The position numbers and the translations under genes are program-made. Under the pieces are notes generated by a model that was given only the letters and a program-made list of their open reading frames with translations, made no database searches and was not told where the DNA came from. A DNA stretch of 64,000 nt from DATJPD01 sp035506575 (lineage in GTDB: Bacteria; Pseudomonadota; Alphaproteobacteria; CACIAM-22H2): the NCBI GenBank assembly GCA_035506575.1, contig DATJPD010000036.1, positions 1 through 64,000 on the forward strand, in the 5' to 3' direction. Shown piece after piece: positions 17,282-25,223 of the stretch (position 1 is its first letter; every line of letters begins with the position of its first letter).

Positions 17282-17559
17282 TCGGTGTGCATCCGCTTCC
17301 ATGCGAGCGTGCAGCCCGCGGCAAGCCCCAGCGTGAGCAAGCCGAGCGTCCAAAAAATCCCTGACGCGAAGTGTCGGTCGAGCCAACGGCCGAGGAAGAT
17401 TCCCGCCAACGTCGGTAGCACGACCGTCCAGCCGAGGGCGCCGATCATGGCCAGATTTTGGCCGATGGAGCGTTCGCCTTCATGTGCGCGGCGTTCCAGG
17501 CGTTCGCGCCGTGTCCGCACGGCCTCGTGCAGGCGCTGCGGAGTGTCCGGCTGCGTCAT
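17278..17559 (-). CDS. atpQ: N-ATPase accessory membrane protein AtpQ (AtpI/AtpZ-like)
   Basis: 93 residues. A charged N-terminal half (RRERLERRAHEGERSIGQNL) is followed by two membrane helices (about 38-58 and 68-86) with the AtpI-like pattern VVLPTLAGIFLGRWLDRHF. This is the AtpZ/AtpI-related AtpQ of N-type operons, probably an assembly or Mg2+/ion-handling helper. Both ends overlap neighbouring genes by 4 bases, so it is tightly coupled. Confidence 0.85.
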   Translation of the reverse strand: MTQPDTPQRLHEAVRTRRERLERRAHEGERSIGQNLAMIGALGWTVVLPTLAGIFLGRWLDRHFASGIFWTLGLLTLGLAAGCTLAWKRMHTE

Positions 17560-18008
17560 TGCTCGAGGCCCTCGGACCGCAGAGCGCTGGCGACGGCCGC
17601 CGGTGGCATAACGCGGTCGGGCCGGATGTAGTGAAGAATGCGCCGGATGGCCGCGAGGTAGAGGCGCTGCGCGTCGGTCCGCGCCGCGGCTTCTTCGGCC
17701 ACGCCCCGGCGAAAGCGGCTGATGACATCCGCTTCGAGCTGGCGCAGATCTTCGCCGGGTACGGCCTCGGGTGTCGCAATGGCGATCGTATCTCCGCCGT
17801 GGACTCGCAGCATCCCGCCCCGCACCGCGACGTGATGTTCGGCGCCTCGTCCATCACGCCAGCTCACGACCGACAGGGAGAGCGCGGACAGAAAATCGGC
17901 ATGACCGGGCAGGATGCCGAAGGCGCCGGTTGCGTCCTCGGCCCGCAGGTGAGCCACGTCGTCGATGTCGACGGCGATGGCGAGCGGCGTGGTGACGGTG
18001 AGCTTCAT
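17556..18008 (-). CDS. atpC: N-ATPase epsilon subunit
   Basis: 150 residues. The N-terminal beta-sandwich has LRAEDATGAFGILPGHADFLSA in two parts (RAEDATGAFGILPGHADF) and AVRGGMLRVHGGDTIAIAT, the epsilon hallmark. The C-terminal part is a helical hairpin (DAQRLYLAAIRRILHYI). Epsilon couples the gamma shaft to the c ring. The ATG at 18008 overlaps the atpD stop (ATGA). Confidence 0.9.
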   Translation of the reverse strand: MKLTVTTPLAIAVDIDDVAHLRAEDATGAFGILPGHADFLSALSLSVVSWRDGRGAEHHVAVRGGMLRVHGGDTIAIATPEAVPGEDLRQLEADVISRFRRGVAEEAAARTDAQRLYLAAIRRILHYIRPDRVMPPAAVASALRSEGLEQ

Positions 18009-19441
18009 GGCGCGGCCTTGCTCCGTTGCTCGCGCTCGCGCGCTTCGGCGAGATCGCCGATCATGTAGAGCGAGCCTTCCGCCCAATCATCCGTCTCGCC
18101 GGCGAGGATGGCCTGGCAGCCCGCGAGGGTCGCCGCCAGGTCCACCGAGCGGCCCGCCTTGCCCGTGAAGGCCTCGGTCACCATGAACGGCTGCGTGAGA
18201 AAGCGCATCAGGCGCCGGGCGCGCTTGACCGCTGTGCGGTCGGCGGCGCTTAGTTCCTCGATCCCCAGGAGCGCAATGATTTCCTGGAGCTCCCGGTAAT
18301 GGGCGATCGCCTTACGGACCTCCTGGGCGATCCGATAGTGAGCATCGCCTACCCGGCGCGGGTCCAGCAGGCTCGAGGTGGAGGCCAGCGGATCCACGGA
18401 CGGGTACATGCCTTCGCTCGCCATCGCGCGCGACAGCACGATCGACGAGTCGAGATGGCTGAAAATCTCGGCCACGGCCGGATCGGTGAAATCGTCGGCC
18501 GGGACGTACACGGCCTGGATCGAGGTGATAGCAGCACCACCTGACGCGCCGATGCGTTCCTCGAGCTCGGCGACCTCATTGGCCAAGGTCGGCTGGTACC
18601 CGACGCGCGACGGCAGCCGGCCCAGGAGGCCCGAGACCTCGCTTCCGGCCTGCACCAGCCGGTAAACGTTGTCGATCAGGAGCAGGACGTTCTCGTGCGC
18701 ACTGTCGCGAAAATATTCAGCGATGGTCAGCGCAGTCAGGCCAGCACGCCAGCGTGCCCCCGGCGGCTCGTTCATTTGCCCGAACACGAGGGCGGTCTGC
18801 TTGATCACACCCGAGTTCTGCAACTCCAGCAGGAGCTCGTGGCCCTCACGCGAGCGCTCGCCAATTCCAGCGAAGACCGATGTTCCGGAATGCGCCTCGA
18901 CCGTGGTCCGGATCAACTCCATGATCAGGACCGTCTTTCCCACCCCGGCACCGCCGAACATCGCGGCCTTTCCGCCCTTCACGAGCGGCGCAAGGAGGTC
19001 GATCACTTTGATGCCGGTTCGGAAGATCTCGAGGCTGCCACCCTGGCTGCGGAGCTGCGGCGCCGGTGCGTGGATCGGCTGACGAGGGATGTCGTCCGGA
19101 AACGGGGGCAAACGATCGGCAGGTTCTCCGGTCGCCGTCAAAAGGCGCCCAAGCACCGCCTCGCCGACAGGCACTCGGATCGGAGTTGCCATGGAATGTG
19201 CCGCAGCACCACGCCGCAATCCCGCCGTGTTGTCGAGAGCAACCGCCCGTACGGTGGTCGGATCGACGTGCTGCTGGACTTCCGCGACGAGCGTGCGGCT
19301 GCTGTCCAGATCGATAGTGACCGCGTTATCGATCGCAGGGAGTTCACCGGGCGCAAAGCGTATGTCGACGACCGAGCCGCGGACGGCCGTGACTCGCCCG
19401 AGAAACGCTCCCCGATCACGCTGTCCTGTTCCGGCGTCCAT
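18005..19441 (-). CDS. atpD: N-ATPase beta subunit (catalytic)
   Basis: 478 residues from the ATG at 19441; first gene of the operon. Walker A is GGAGVGKTVLIMELI, the catalytic Glu is in GIGERSREGHE, Walker B is NVLLLIDNVYR, and the DELSEED-like lever is IEELSAADR. An open frame runs further upstream to 19501, but that would place the start inside the FNR-type box. AAGG lies seven bases before 19441 and family proteins begin near here. atpD-first order (atpDCQRBEFAG) is the signature of N-type ATPases, which usually accompany a housekeeping F-ATPase encoded elsewhere. Confidence 0.93.
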   Translation of the reverse strand: MDAGTGQRDRGAFLGRVTAVRGSVVDIRFAPGELPAIDNAVTIDLDSSRTLVAEVQQHVDPTTVRAVALDNTAGLRRGAAAHSMATPIRVPVGEAVLGRLLTATGEPADRLPPFPDDIPRQPIHAPAPQLRSQGGSLEIFRTGIKVIDLLAPLVKGGKAAMFGGAGVGKTVLIMELIRTTVEAHSGTSVFAGIGERSREGHELLLELQNSGVIKQTALVFGQMNEPPGARWRAGLTALTIAEYFRDSAHENVLLLIDNVYRLVQAGSEVSGLLGRLPSRVGYQPTLANEVAELEERIGASGGAAITSIQAVYVPADDFTDPAVAEIFSHLDSSIVLSRAMASEGMYPSVDPLASTSSLLDPRRVGDAHYRIAQEVRKAIAHYRELQEIIALLGIEELSAADRTAVKRARRLMRFLTQPFMVTEAFTGKAGRSVDLAATLAGCQAILAGETDDWAEGSLYMIGDLAEAREREQRSKAAP

Positions 19442-19472
19442 GGCGGGCCTTGCGGCAAAATGGCAAGCGAGA

Positions 19473-19514
19473 CCAATAGCAGGGCGGCCCTGGCGAACCA
19501 TTGATCTAGCTCAA
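19473..19514 (-). promoter_or_regulatory. class-II FNR/FixK-type promoter of the N-ATPase operon
   Basis: A dyad TTGATCTAGCTCAA (19501-19514; TTGA-N6-TCAA half-sites of the FNR/FixK family) is centred at 19507.5. On the minus strand a -10-like TATTGG lies at 19478-19473. A start near 19466 would put the box centre at -41.5, the classic class-II activator position, with a leader of about 25 bases to the atpD ATG. One half-site differs from the ideal ATCAA (CTCAA). The operon is therefore probably induced when oxygen is low. Confidence 0.6.
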
Positions 19515-19559
19515 ACCAATCGCTTCCGCGACAGCCCTGCCCCAAAGGTCCTACGCCGT

Positions 19560-19706
19560 TTGGCGGGGCCGCGTGCCGCAATTCGGCCTAACGCCTACCC
19601 GGACAGCCGCGCAGACGTAGCCCTTGAAGTGCTATTGGACGGGCTCGACTACATCTGGAGTGAACTCGATGATGGGGCGATGACCAGCCGGCATCGTAAA
19701 ATGTAA
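19560..19706 (+). CDS. possible 48-residue ORF or gene remnant
   Basis: In the gap 19442-19786 the plus strand holds a frame whose second half reads like real protein: AYPDSRADVALEVLLDGLDY then IWSELDD, ending MTSRHRKM. The only usable start is a TTG at 19560 with AAAGG 11 bases upstream. It may be a small gene or the tail of a decayed one. No family is recognised. Confidence 0.22.
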   Translation: MAGPRAAIRPNAYPDSRADVALEVLLDGLDYIWSELDDGAMTSRHRKM

Positions 19707-19786
19707 CGCGCGAAAGGGCGGCGGCCGGGGGTTAAGACTGTTGCCACACGGCAGCCGGTGCGAGCACGTCTTACTATAAAGGTTGC

Positions 19787-20674
19787 ATGGAACACGCGAC
19801 GATTCCCGATCTCGACCACGCGGTCCGCCACTGGCGCGCTGACGAGCCGGACTCGGCGCCGCTCGGCAGCGAAGCGCACAAGGTGCTGTTCTGCCGCATG
19901 CTGCTCGAGACGCACAACCCGTATAAGCCCGCAGTTATCGAGTGGCCGAAGCTCGGCCCGGCCGAGCGCGACCGTCTCGTGGGCTTACCGATCTGGGACA
20001 TTGCCGTGCGCACCGAGGGCTACGCGCGGCTCAACGTGCTCACCTACGGCGACACCGTAAACGATGTCCTGCTCAAGCAGGCGATTGCCATGAACGGCTT
20101 TGAAGAAGGGCGCCACAAGGAGGTGTTGGCGAACATGGTGCAGGCCTACGGTATCAAGCTGGCGCCCGAGCCGCCTTACCCGGTTCCACGCGATCCCGAA
20201 TGGGCATTCATGGTCACCGGCTTCAGCGAGTGCATTGACAGCTTCTTCGCCTTTGGCCTGTTCGAGCTTGCCAAGCGCTCGGGCTTCTTCCCGGCGAAGC
20301 TCGTCGATACGTTCGAGCCGGTGATGCAGGAGGAAGGCCGCCACATTCTCTTCTTCGTTAACTGGATCACCTGGCATCGCCGCAACATGGAATGGTGGCG
20401 CCAGCCCTGGTTCGTCGCCAAGATCATCGCGGTGTGGGTCTTTCTCGTTTGGGAGCGCATCGGCATTGCGCGCTCGGTGGGTGACGCACCGGCACCTGAC
20501 AACAACTTCACTATGACTGGCAGCCAGTCGGTCGGGGTCGACATCAAGCCGGCGGCGCTGATGGATATCTGCCTTGCCGAGAACGACCGCCGCCTCGGCG
20601 GATACGATGCGCGGCTACGCCGTCCGCGCCTCGTGCCGACGATGGTGCGCTTCGTGCGCCGCTTCCTGCGCTAA
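19787..20674 (+). CDS. ferritin-like di-iron domain protein
   Basis: 295 residues. The four-helix di-iron ligands are visible as paired motifs: Glu77 (TEGYARLN), EEGRH at 106-110, Glu148 (FSECIDS) and EEGRH at 182-186. A hydrophobic helix at about 208-224 may anchor it to the membrane. Proteins of this type are annotated as ferritin-like or rubrerythrin-related; the reaction is unknown, with iron oxidation or oxidative-stress roles plausible. AAAGG precedes the ATG and a TATAA-like element lies just before it. It diverges from the N-ATPase operon. Confidence 0.75.
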   Translation: MEHATIPDLDHAVRHWRADEPDSAPLGSEAHKVLFCRMLLETHNPYKPAVIEWPKLGPAERDRLVGLPIWDIAVRTEGYARLNVLTYGDTVNDVLLKQAIAMNGFEEGRHKEVLANMVQAYGIKLAPEPPYPVPRDPEWAFMVTGFSECIDSFFAFGLFELAKRSGFFPAKLVDTFEPVMQEEGRHILFFVNWITWHRRNMEWWRQPWFVAKIIAVWVFLVWERIGIARSVGDAPAPDNNFTMTGSQSVGVDIKPAALMDICLAENDRRLGGYDARLRRPRLVPTMVRFVRRFLR

Positions 20675-20945
20675 GAAGGAAGCTCGTAGCCGCGATTGCG
20701 AAAGCGAGGCTGTGGACGGTGTGCGTTATCGGGCACATCTGCGCCAATTCCTTTGTCGGCCCGTTTGTCAGTTTTTCGTATTCCAAAAGCAGTCATCTTG
20801 CGATGTTCTCAAACCACGGGGCAGTGAGGACTCGCCCCCAGCCCGGCCGACGTGGCTCTGATTGACGACACGATCGCGCGCCCCTCGTTGCTCGTGTGCT
20901 CCTTACGTGCCGGGCCTTTGGTCGGATGTCGCCACGACTCTTCGG

Positions 20946-21154
20946 TTGATGTCGCTGACCCTCGACTTATATAAAAGTCCGTCGAAGCCCTTCCCGATCA
21001 GGGTCGGAGCTTCGAGTTCTCCGGCTGTCGATCCGAACAAAGTTGGTCGGTTTGGCGCGGCCGGTTTCTGATGCGTCCTGCCGGGCGCACAGTCACCTAT
21101 ACGCTCCGGCGAATCCCGAACGTCGCACGGCGCGGATCCCCCGCGCACCGGAGC
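20946..21154 (+). promoter_or_regulatory. promoter and structured 5' leader of the methyltransferase gene
   Basis: TTGATG (20946-20951) and the T/A-rich TATATAAA (20968-20975) form a good sigma70 promoter, predicting a start near 20981. The leader of about 195 bases begins with a hairpin TCGAAGC (20982-20988) / GCTTCGA (21009-21015). It ends with two nested stems: GCTCCGG (21103-21109) / CCGGAGC (21148-21154) enclosing GCGCGG (21130-21135) / CCGCGC (21141-21146). The Shine-Dalgarno GAGGAGGGG follows at 21164. No known riboswitch class is recognised. The rest of the gap 20675-20945 shows no gene. Confidence 0.45.
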
Positions 21155-21175
21155 ATGAACGATGAGGAGGGGCAT

Positions 21176-22123
21176 ATGGAGGCGTCTGCTGATTTCGAGA
21201 AGCTCAACGAGACGAAGGCGAATTTCGACGCCATCTACACCGAGCCTGATCCGCGCGCCTATTTTCGCGTACTTGGCGGCCTCGACTACACGATCCCTGA
21301 GCTCGCGGCACCTGTGTTCAGGCAGTTGGTGACGGCGCGTCAGGCGCAGCAGGATCGTCCCGTCACGGTGCTCGATCTCGGCTGCTCCTACGGCATCAAC
21401 GCGGCACTGCTGCGCTTCTCCCTGAGCCTCGACATGCTGCGGCGCCGCTATATGCATCCCGACATCCAGGCGTTGTCGGCGGGCTCGATGCGAGCGTACG
21501 ATGCCGCCTACTTCGCGAGCTGGCCAGCGCGGTACGGACTCTCGATCGTTGGTCTCGACGCATCGGCGAGCGCTGTCCAATATGCCCAACAGGTCGGCAT
21601 CCTCAACGCAGGCCTGGTCGAGGATCTCGAACGGGACCAGCCGTCCGAACGCGCGCGGTCGTTCCTGGCTGACGTCGATCTGGTGATCTCGACCGGGTGC
21701 GTCGGGTACGTTACGCAGAAGACATTCGCGAAGATCCTTGCGTGCAACCAGAACTCCACCCCGCCGTGGATCGCATCCTTCGTCCTGCGGATGTTTCCGT
21801 ATGATGGAATCACCAAGGCGATAAAATCCTTCGGCCTGGAGACGGAGAAGTTCGCGGGCGCCACGTTCGTTCAACGGCGCTTCCATAGCGCGGAGGAATA
21901 CGACCTCACCCTGTCGAGCCTGGAGAGCCTCGGCATCGACCCCGCGGGCCGGGAGGCGGAGGGCCTTCTGCACGCCGAACTGTTCGTGTCGCGGCCGGCG
22001 GCCCGGATCCGGGAGAAGCCCCTCGGCGGTCTGATATCGATCGTAAGCGGCCAGAACCGGCGCTACGGCCGGCGATTCTACCGGGTGCGCGGCAAAGGCC
22101 GACGCGAACTCCTCGTGAATTAA
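21176..22123 (+). CDS. class I SAM-dependent methyltransferase-like protein
   Basis: 315 residues. The SAM-binding motif I is VTVLDLGCSYGINAALL (about residues 65-81), motif II lies in LSIVGLDASASAVQYAQ, and VDLVISTGCVGYV is the motif IV region. The insert between motifs I and II is long. The substrate is unknown. The ATG at 21176 follows GAGGAGGGG, which decides the start; the frame is open further upstream. The base composition of this gene and its leader is less GC-rich than the surroundings, which may hint at transfer. Its stop overlaps the stop of the next, opposite gene. Confidence 0.75.
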   Translation: MEASADFEKLNETKANFDAIYTEPDPRAYFRVLGGLDYTIPELAAPVFRQLVTARQAQQDRPVTVLDLGCSYGINAALLRFSLSLDMLRRRYMHPDIQALSAGSMRAYDAAYFASWPARYGLSIVGLDASASAVQYAQQVGILNAGLVEDLERDQPSERARSFLADVDLVISTGCVGYVTQKTFAKILACNQNSTPPWIASFVLRMFPYDGITKAIKSFGLETEKFAGATFVQRRFHSAEEYDLTLSSLESLGIDPAGREAEGLLHAELFVSRPAARIREKPLGGLISIVSGQNRRYGRRFYRVRGKGRRELLVN

Positions 22124-22275
22124 CGTCCCCAAATCCGGAAGATCACGGCGAAGTAGAGAACCCCCAGCGCTGTTGCGATCAAAAGCAGCATCACCTGGCT
22201 GATTGCCAATGTCCACAACCAGACATTGACGGAAAAATACACGGCGAAGACGAACAGGATGAGCAAATCTGACAT
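22120..22275 (-). CDS. 51-residue two-helix membrane protein
   Basis: Found by reading the minus strand: ATG at 22275, 51 codons, TAA at 22122-22120. The protein is almost all membrane: LLILFVFAVYFSVNVWLWTL and a second helix MLLLIATALGVLYFAVIF, ending RIWGR. AGGA lies five bases before the ATG. Its stop interlocks with that of the methyltransferase (TTAA). A 10-bp inverted repeat, AACGTCCCCA (22122-22131) and TGGGGACGTT (22284-22293), brackets the gene and could fold its mRNA end-to-end near the ribosome site. No family is recognised. Confidence 0.6.
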   Translation of the reverse strand: MSDLLILFVFAVYFSVNVWLWTLAISQVMLLLIATALGVLYFAVIFRIWGR

Positions 22276-22424
22276 TTGAATCCTGGGGACGTTCCGGCTG
22301 TTCGACCATCAACGCGGAGGGGGACGGGCTGGCGATTTAACGTCGAAGTCGAATCGCGCCAGTGGCCGAGCCGGAATGATGGCGTCCTGCGGACAAGCAG
22401 CGTCGATCCTGACGCGCCTCGGTC

Positions 22425-24224
22425 CTACAGGCACAGCGGCTCGTTGGCGAGCTGATAGGACCAGCCGCCATTGCGGTCCGCGGGTGCGGGCGGGTAGGGC
22501 CAGACGTCGAGTGGTTCCCACCGGCCGTCCGACCAGCGCAGTAGCGCCGCCGAGTGCGGCGGCAGCGGCGCCCATGAATTGGTGCAGGAGAGGAACGCGA
22601 GGCGGTAACCCTCCGCCGCCGCCTTGGCCAGATCCGCGGGGTCGTTCGGATCGGTCGCGCGAAGGTCGAGATCGGGCCGGCGCGGCCGGTCGTAGCGTAG
22701 GAACGCGCTCAGCGCGCGGCGGATCGAGCTGTTGTCACCGGGCAGGATGACGGCGATCCGGGCGCCGTCATCGACGGCGCCGGCCAGATGCCGCGCGGCC
22801 GCCTGCAGCCACGGTTGCGGCATGGTGCGGTCGAACCGCAACGGGTGCGGCCAGGCGAGCGGGCCGATCATCAGCACCGCGAGGAGTACGGTGCCCGCGA
22901 TGTTCAGGCAGCGCTCGCTTCCCAGCCAGTCGCGCGCCGTCAGCGCCAGGGCCAGGGTGATCAGCAGCGAGAGCTGCGTGTTGTAGCGGAAATAGGAGTG
23001 CTCGCCGTCGAACCAGCCGAGATAGACGGCCACGAGGAAGCCCGTGTAGAGCACGAACACCGCGAGTGCGATGCGCGAGACCTCGCGCGCCGGTGCCGCG
23101 AGGCGGCCGCTATGGACCGCCAGACCCACCATCGCGATCACGCTCGCCGCGTAGTAGCCCTTTTGCAGCAGCACCTCGCCCATGTCGGCCAGGATCTGTG
23201 GCAGCATCGCCCACGGCCAGTCGGCGATCGATCGCGGCGCCAGCTGGCCTTGCGGGAATTCCGCATGCACATAGGCGGCCCAGGCCACGTAGAGGCACGC
23301 GGCCGGCAGTGCTGCGACCGCCACGCAGCGCACCGCGGCGCGCCAGCCGATGCGGTCGTCGAGTGCGGCGACGAGGAACAGCCCGCCCCCGGTTGAGAGG
23401 AAGAGGCCGACCGCCTGCTGCTTCGCGTTCACCATGGCGCACAGGACGGCCGCGAGCGGCAGGAGCGCTGACGGCCAGCGCTCGCCGGCCGCAAGCCGGC
23501 CCATCGTGGCGGCACCCAGCCAGCCCGCGAACAGCAACGTGATCGCGAGCGGCGACTCCCCATATCCCGAGAACGACACGCGCGGCGCGAAGCCCGGATC
23601 GATGATCGTCGCGAGTGCCAGGCCAAGGGCGGTGAGGCGCCAGCCGGGACGCTTGTTGCCGGCCAGCGCACGCGCGACCAGCAGCCCGGCCATCACGTGC
23701 AGCAGGAGGGTGAACAGCGAGGGCGTGTTCGCCGCGAACCCGCCGCCGAACAGCGAGCCGAGGAACGACACGAACTCGGTGTTGTAGGGGGCGACCGGCA
23801 GCTCGGAGAACGACGGCGCCCCGGCGAGGCCCGGAAACGCCGCGTGGTCGTAGAGATAGCCGGCGTTGGGCAGGATGACCGCGAGGAGATCGACCTGCGA
23901 GGGCGCAATATCCGCCATCACCCACAGGCAGGGGGCCGCGATCACCGCGATGCGCCTGAGCTCGGCGAGGTCCTCCCGCCACGCTGCACGGCCCACGAAC
24001 AGTCCGGCCAGCGATAGGACCACGAACGCTGCGGCCGGCACGCGCAGGCTGACCCCCGTCGCGACGCCCCAGAGGGTGAGCAGCACGCACAAGGCGCCCC
24101 AGCCCGCCATGCACTGGATCGCGACTCCCCGGCGCCCGCGGCACACCACGCGCCCGGCCAGGGTCATCGCGGCAAACGCGAGGACCGTCTGATACAGACC
24201 GACGTAGCTCGCAAGGTCAGGCAT
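22425..24224 (-). CDS. polytopic membrane protein, GT-C glycosyltransferase-like
   Basis: 599 residues with about ten to twelve membrane segments and a soluble C-terminal domain (about 470-599). An early luminal loop with ILPNAGYLYDHAAFPGLAG, and a WFDGEHSYFRYNTQLSLLIT segment late in the membrane part, resemble GT-C glycosyltransferases or related polymer-modifying membrane proteins. No catalytic site can be assigned with certainty. The ATG at 24224 lies 10 bases after the SDR stop, so the two are probably co-transcribed. Confidence 0.6.
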   Translation of the reverse strand: MPDLASYVGLYQTVLAFAAMTLAGRVVCRGRRGVAIQCMAGWGALCVLLTLWGVATGVSLRVPAAAFVVLSLAGLFVGRAAWREDLAELRRIAVIAAPCLWVMADIAPSQVDLLAVILPNAGYLYDHAAFPGLAGAPSFSELPVAPYNTEFVSFLGSLFGGGFAANTPSLFTLLLHVMAGLLVARALAGNKRPGWRLTALGLALATIIDPGFAPRVSFSGYGESPLAITLLFAGWLGAATMGRLAAGERWPSALLPLAAVLCAMVNAKQQAVGLFLSTGGGLFLVAALDDRIGWRAAVRCVAVAALPAACLYVAWAAYVHAEFPQGQLAPRSIADWPWAMLPQILADMGEVLLQKGYYAASVIAMVGLAVHSGRLAAPAREVSRIALAVFVLYTGFLVAVYLGWFDGEHSYFRYNTQLSLLITLALALTARDWLGSERCLNIAGTVLLAVLMIGPLAWPHPLRFDRTMPQPWLQAAARHLAGAVDDGARIAVILPGDNSSIRRALSAFLRYDRPRRPDLDLRATDPNDPADLAKAAAEGYRLAFLSCTNSWAPLPPHSAALLRWSDGRWEPLDVWPYPPAPADRNGGWSYQLANEPLCL

Positions 24225-24234
24225 CAACGCCGCG

Positions 24235-24981
24235 TCAACGTCCGCCCGAGATGTCGTAGAGTGCGCCGGTGATGTAGGAGGCCTCGTCGGAGAGCAGCCA
24301 CAGCACGAGGTTGGCGATCTCCTCGGGCTCGCCCAGCCGCCCCAGCGGGATCGTGGCCTTGGCGCCTTGCAGCACCGCCTCCGGCCCGCCGGCCGCGTCG
24401 AGCATTTCGGTCTTGGTGAGGCCCGGGCGCACCGCGTTGATCCGGATGCGGTGCGGGGCGAGCTCGCGGCCCAAGCCGACGGTCATGGTGTCGACCGCAC
24501 CTTTGGTCGCGGCGTAGGCCACGAATTTCGGCAGGCCGCCCAGCTTCGCCGCCATCGAGCTCACGTTCACGATCGCTCCGCCCTTGCCGCCGAACTCCGG
24601 CGACATGCGGCGGATGGCCTCGCGGATGCAGACGAACATGCCCGTGACGTTGGTGCGGAACATGTCGGTGACGACCTCGCCGGTGAGACCGGGGGCCGGT
24701 GTCGCGACCATGCTGCCGGCGTTGTTGACGAGAGCCGTGACGGGCCCGAGCGTCTTGTCGATGGTGCGGAACATCTCGACCACGTCGGACTCGGCGCCCA
24801 CGTCCGCGCACACGGAAATCGCCCGCCCGCCGGCCTTCTCGATCTCGGCCGCGACCGCCGCGGCGCGCTCGGCACTGTGCGCGTAATTGACCGCCACGCT
24901 GTAGCCGCGCTGTCCGGCCAGCCGCGCGATCGACGCCCCCATGCCGCGCCCGCCGCCAGTCACGAGCAGAACGCCCGTCAT
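24235..24981 (-). CDS. short-chain dehydrogenase/reductase
   Basis: 248 residues, classical SDR. TGGGRGMG (8-15) binds the cofactor, NNAG is at 86-89, the catalytic Ser is in VNVSSMAA and Tyr156/Lys160 form YAATK. The C-terminal DEASYITGALYDISGGR is the usual end of the FabG-like group. The fold suggests NAD(P)-dependent oxidation or reduction of an alcohol or ketone; the substrate is unknown. GAGGACCGA precedes the ATG. Confidence 0.88.
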   Translation of the reverse strand: MTGVLLVTGGGRGMGASIARLAGQRGYSVAVNYAHSAERAAAVAAEIEKAGGRAISVCADVGAESDVVEMFRTIDKTLGPVTALVNNAGSMVATPAPGLTGEVVTDMFRTNVTGMFVCIREAIRRMSPEFGGKGGAIVNVSSMAAKLGGLPKFVAYAATKGAVDTMTVGLGRELAPHRIRINAVRPGLTKTEMLDAAGGPEAVLQGAKATIPLGRLGEPEEIANLVLWLLSDEASYITGALYDISGGR

Positions 24982-25223
24982 TCGGTCCTCCGTATCGGTC
25001 GTCGCCCGAGTTATAGCCCGGGCCCGGGCAAATATCTAAAAGTCTCGGCTTCCGCTCGCACGAGAAGTTCGTTGAAGACGGACAACCAGTTGGTGTAAGC
25101 ACGTGAGTGGGGGCCTCGCTCAACATAACGACGAGGCGACCTCGCCCGGCGCGGGGGCGTCGGGATGATCGGGGAACTCACAGCGACGGCCCGGTGCTGT
25201 GAGCGAGCCGGGGGTCTGGGTAC

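Noticed and set aside
19442..19501. Longer N-terminus of the ATPase beta subunit starting at 19501
   Set aside because: That start lies inside the FNR-type dyad and downstream of no ribosome site. Family proteins begin near residue 1 of the 19441 start.
20982..21154. SAM riboswitch before the methyltransferase
   Set aside because: The stems do not match the SAM-I, SAM-II or SAH riboswitch layouts I know, and no conserved core was seen. It is kept only as an unclassified structured leader.
25016..25029. GCCCGGGCCCGGGC palindrome
   Set aside because: Fully palindromic but simple GC repeats of this kind occur by chance in GC-rich DNA, and no gene arrangement supports a role.
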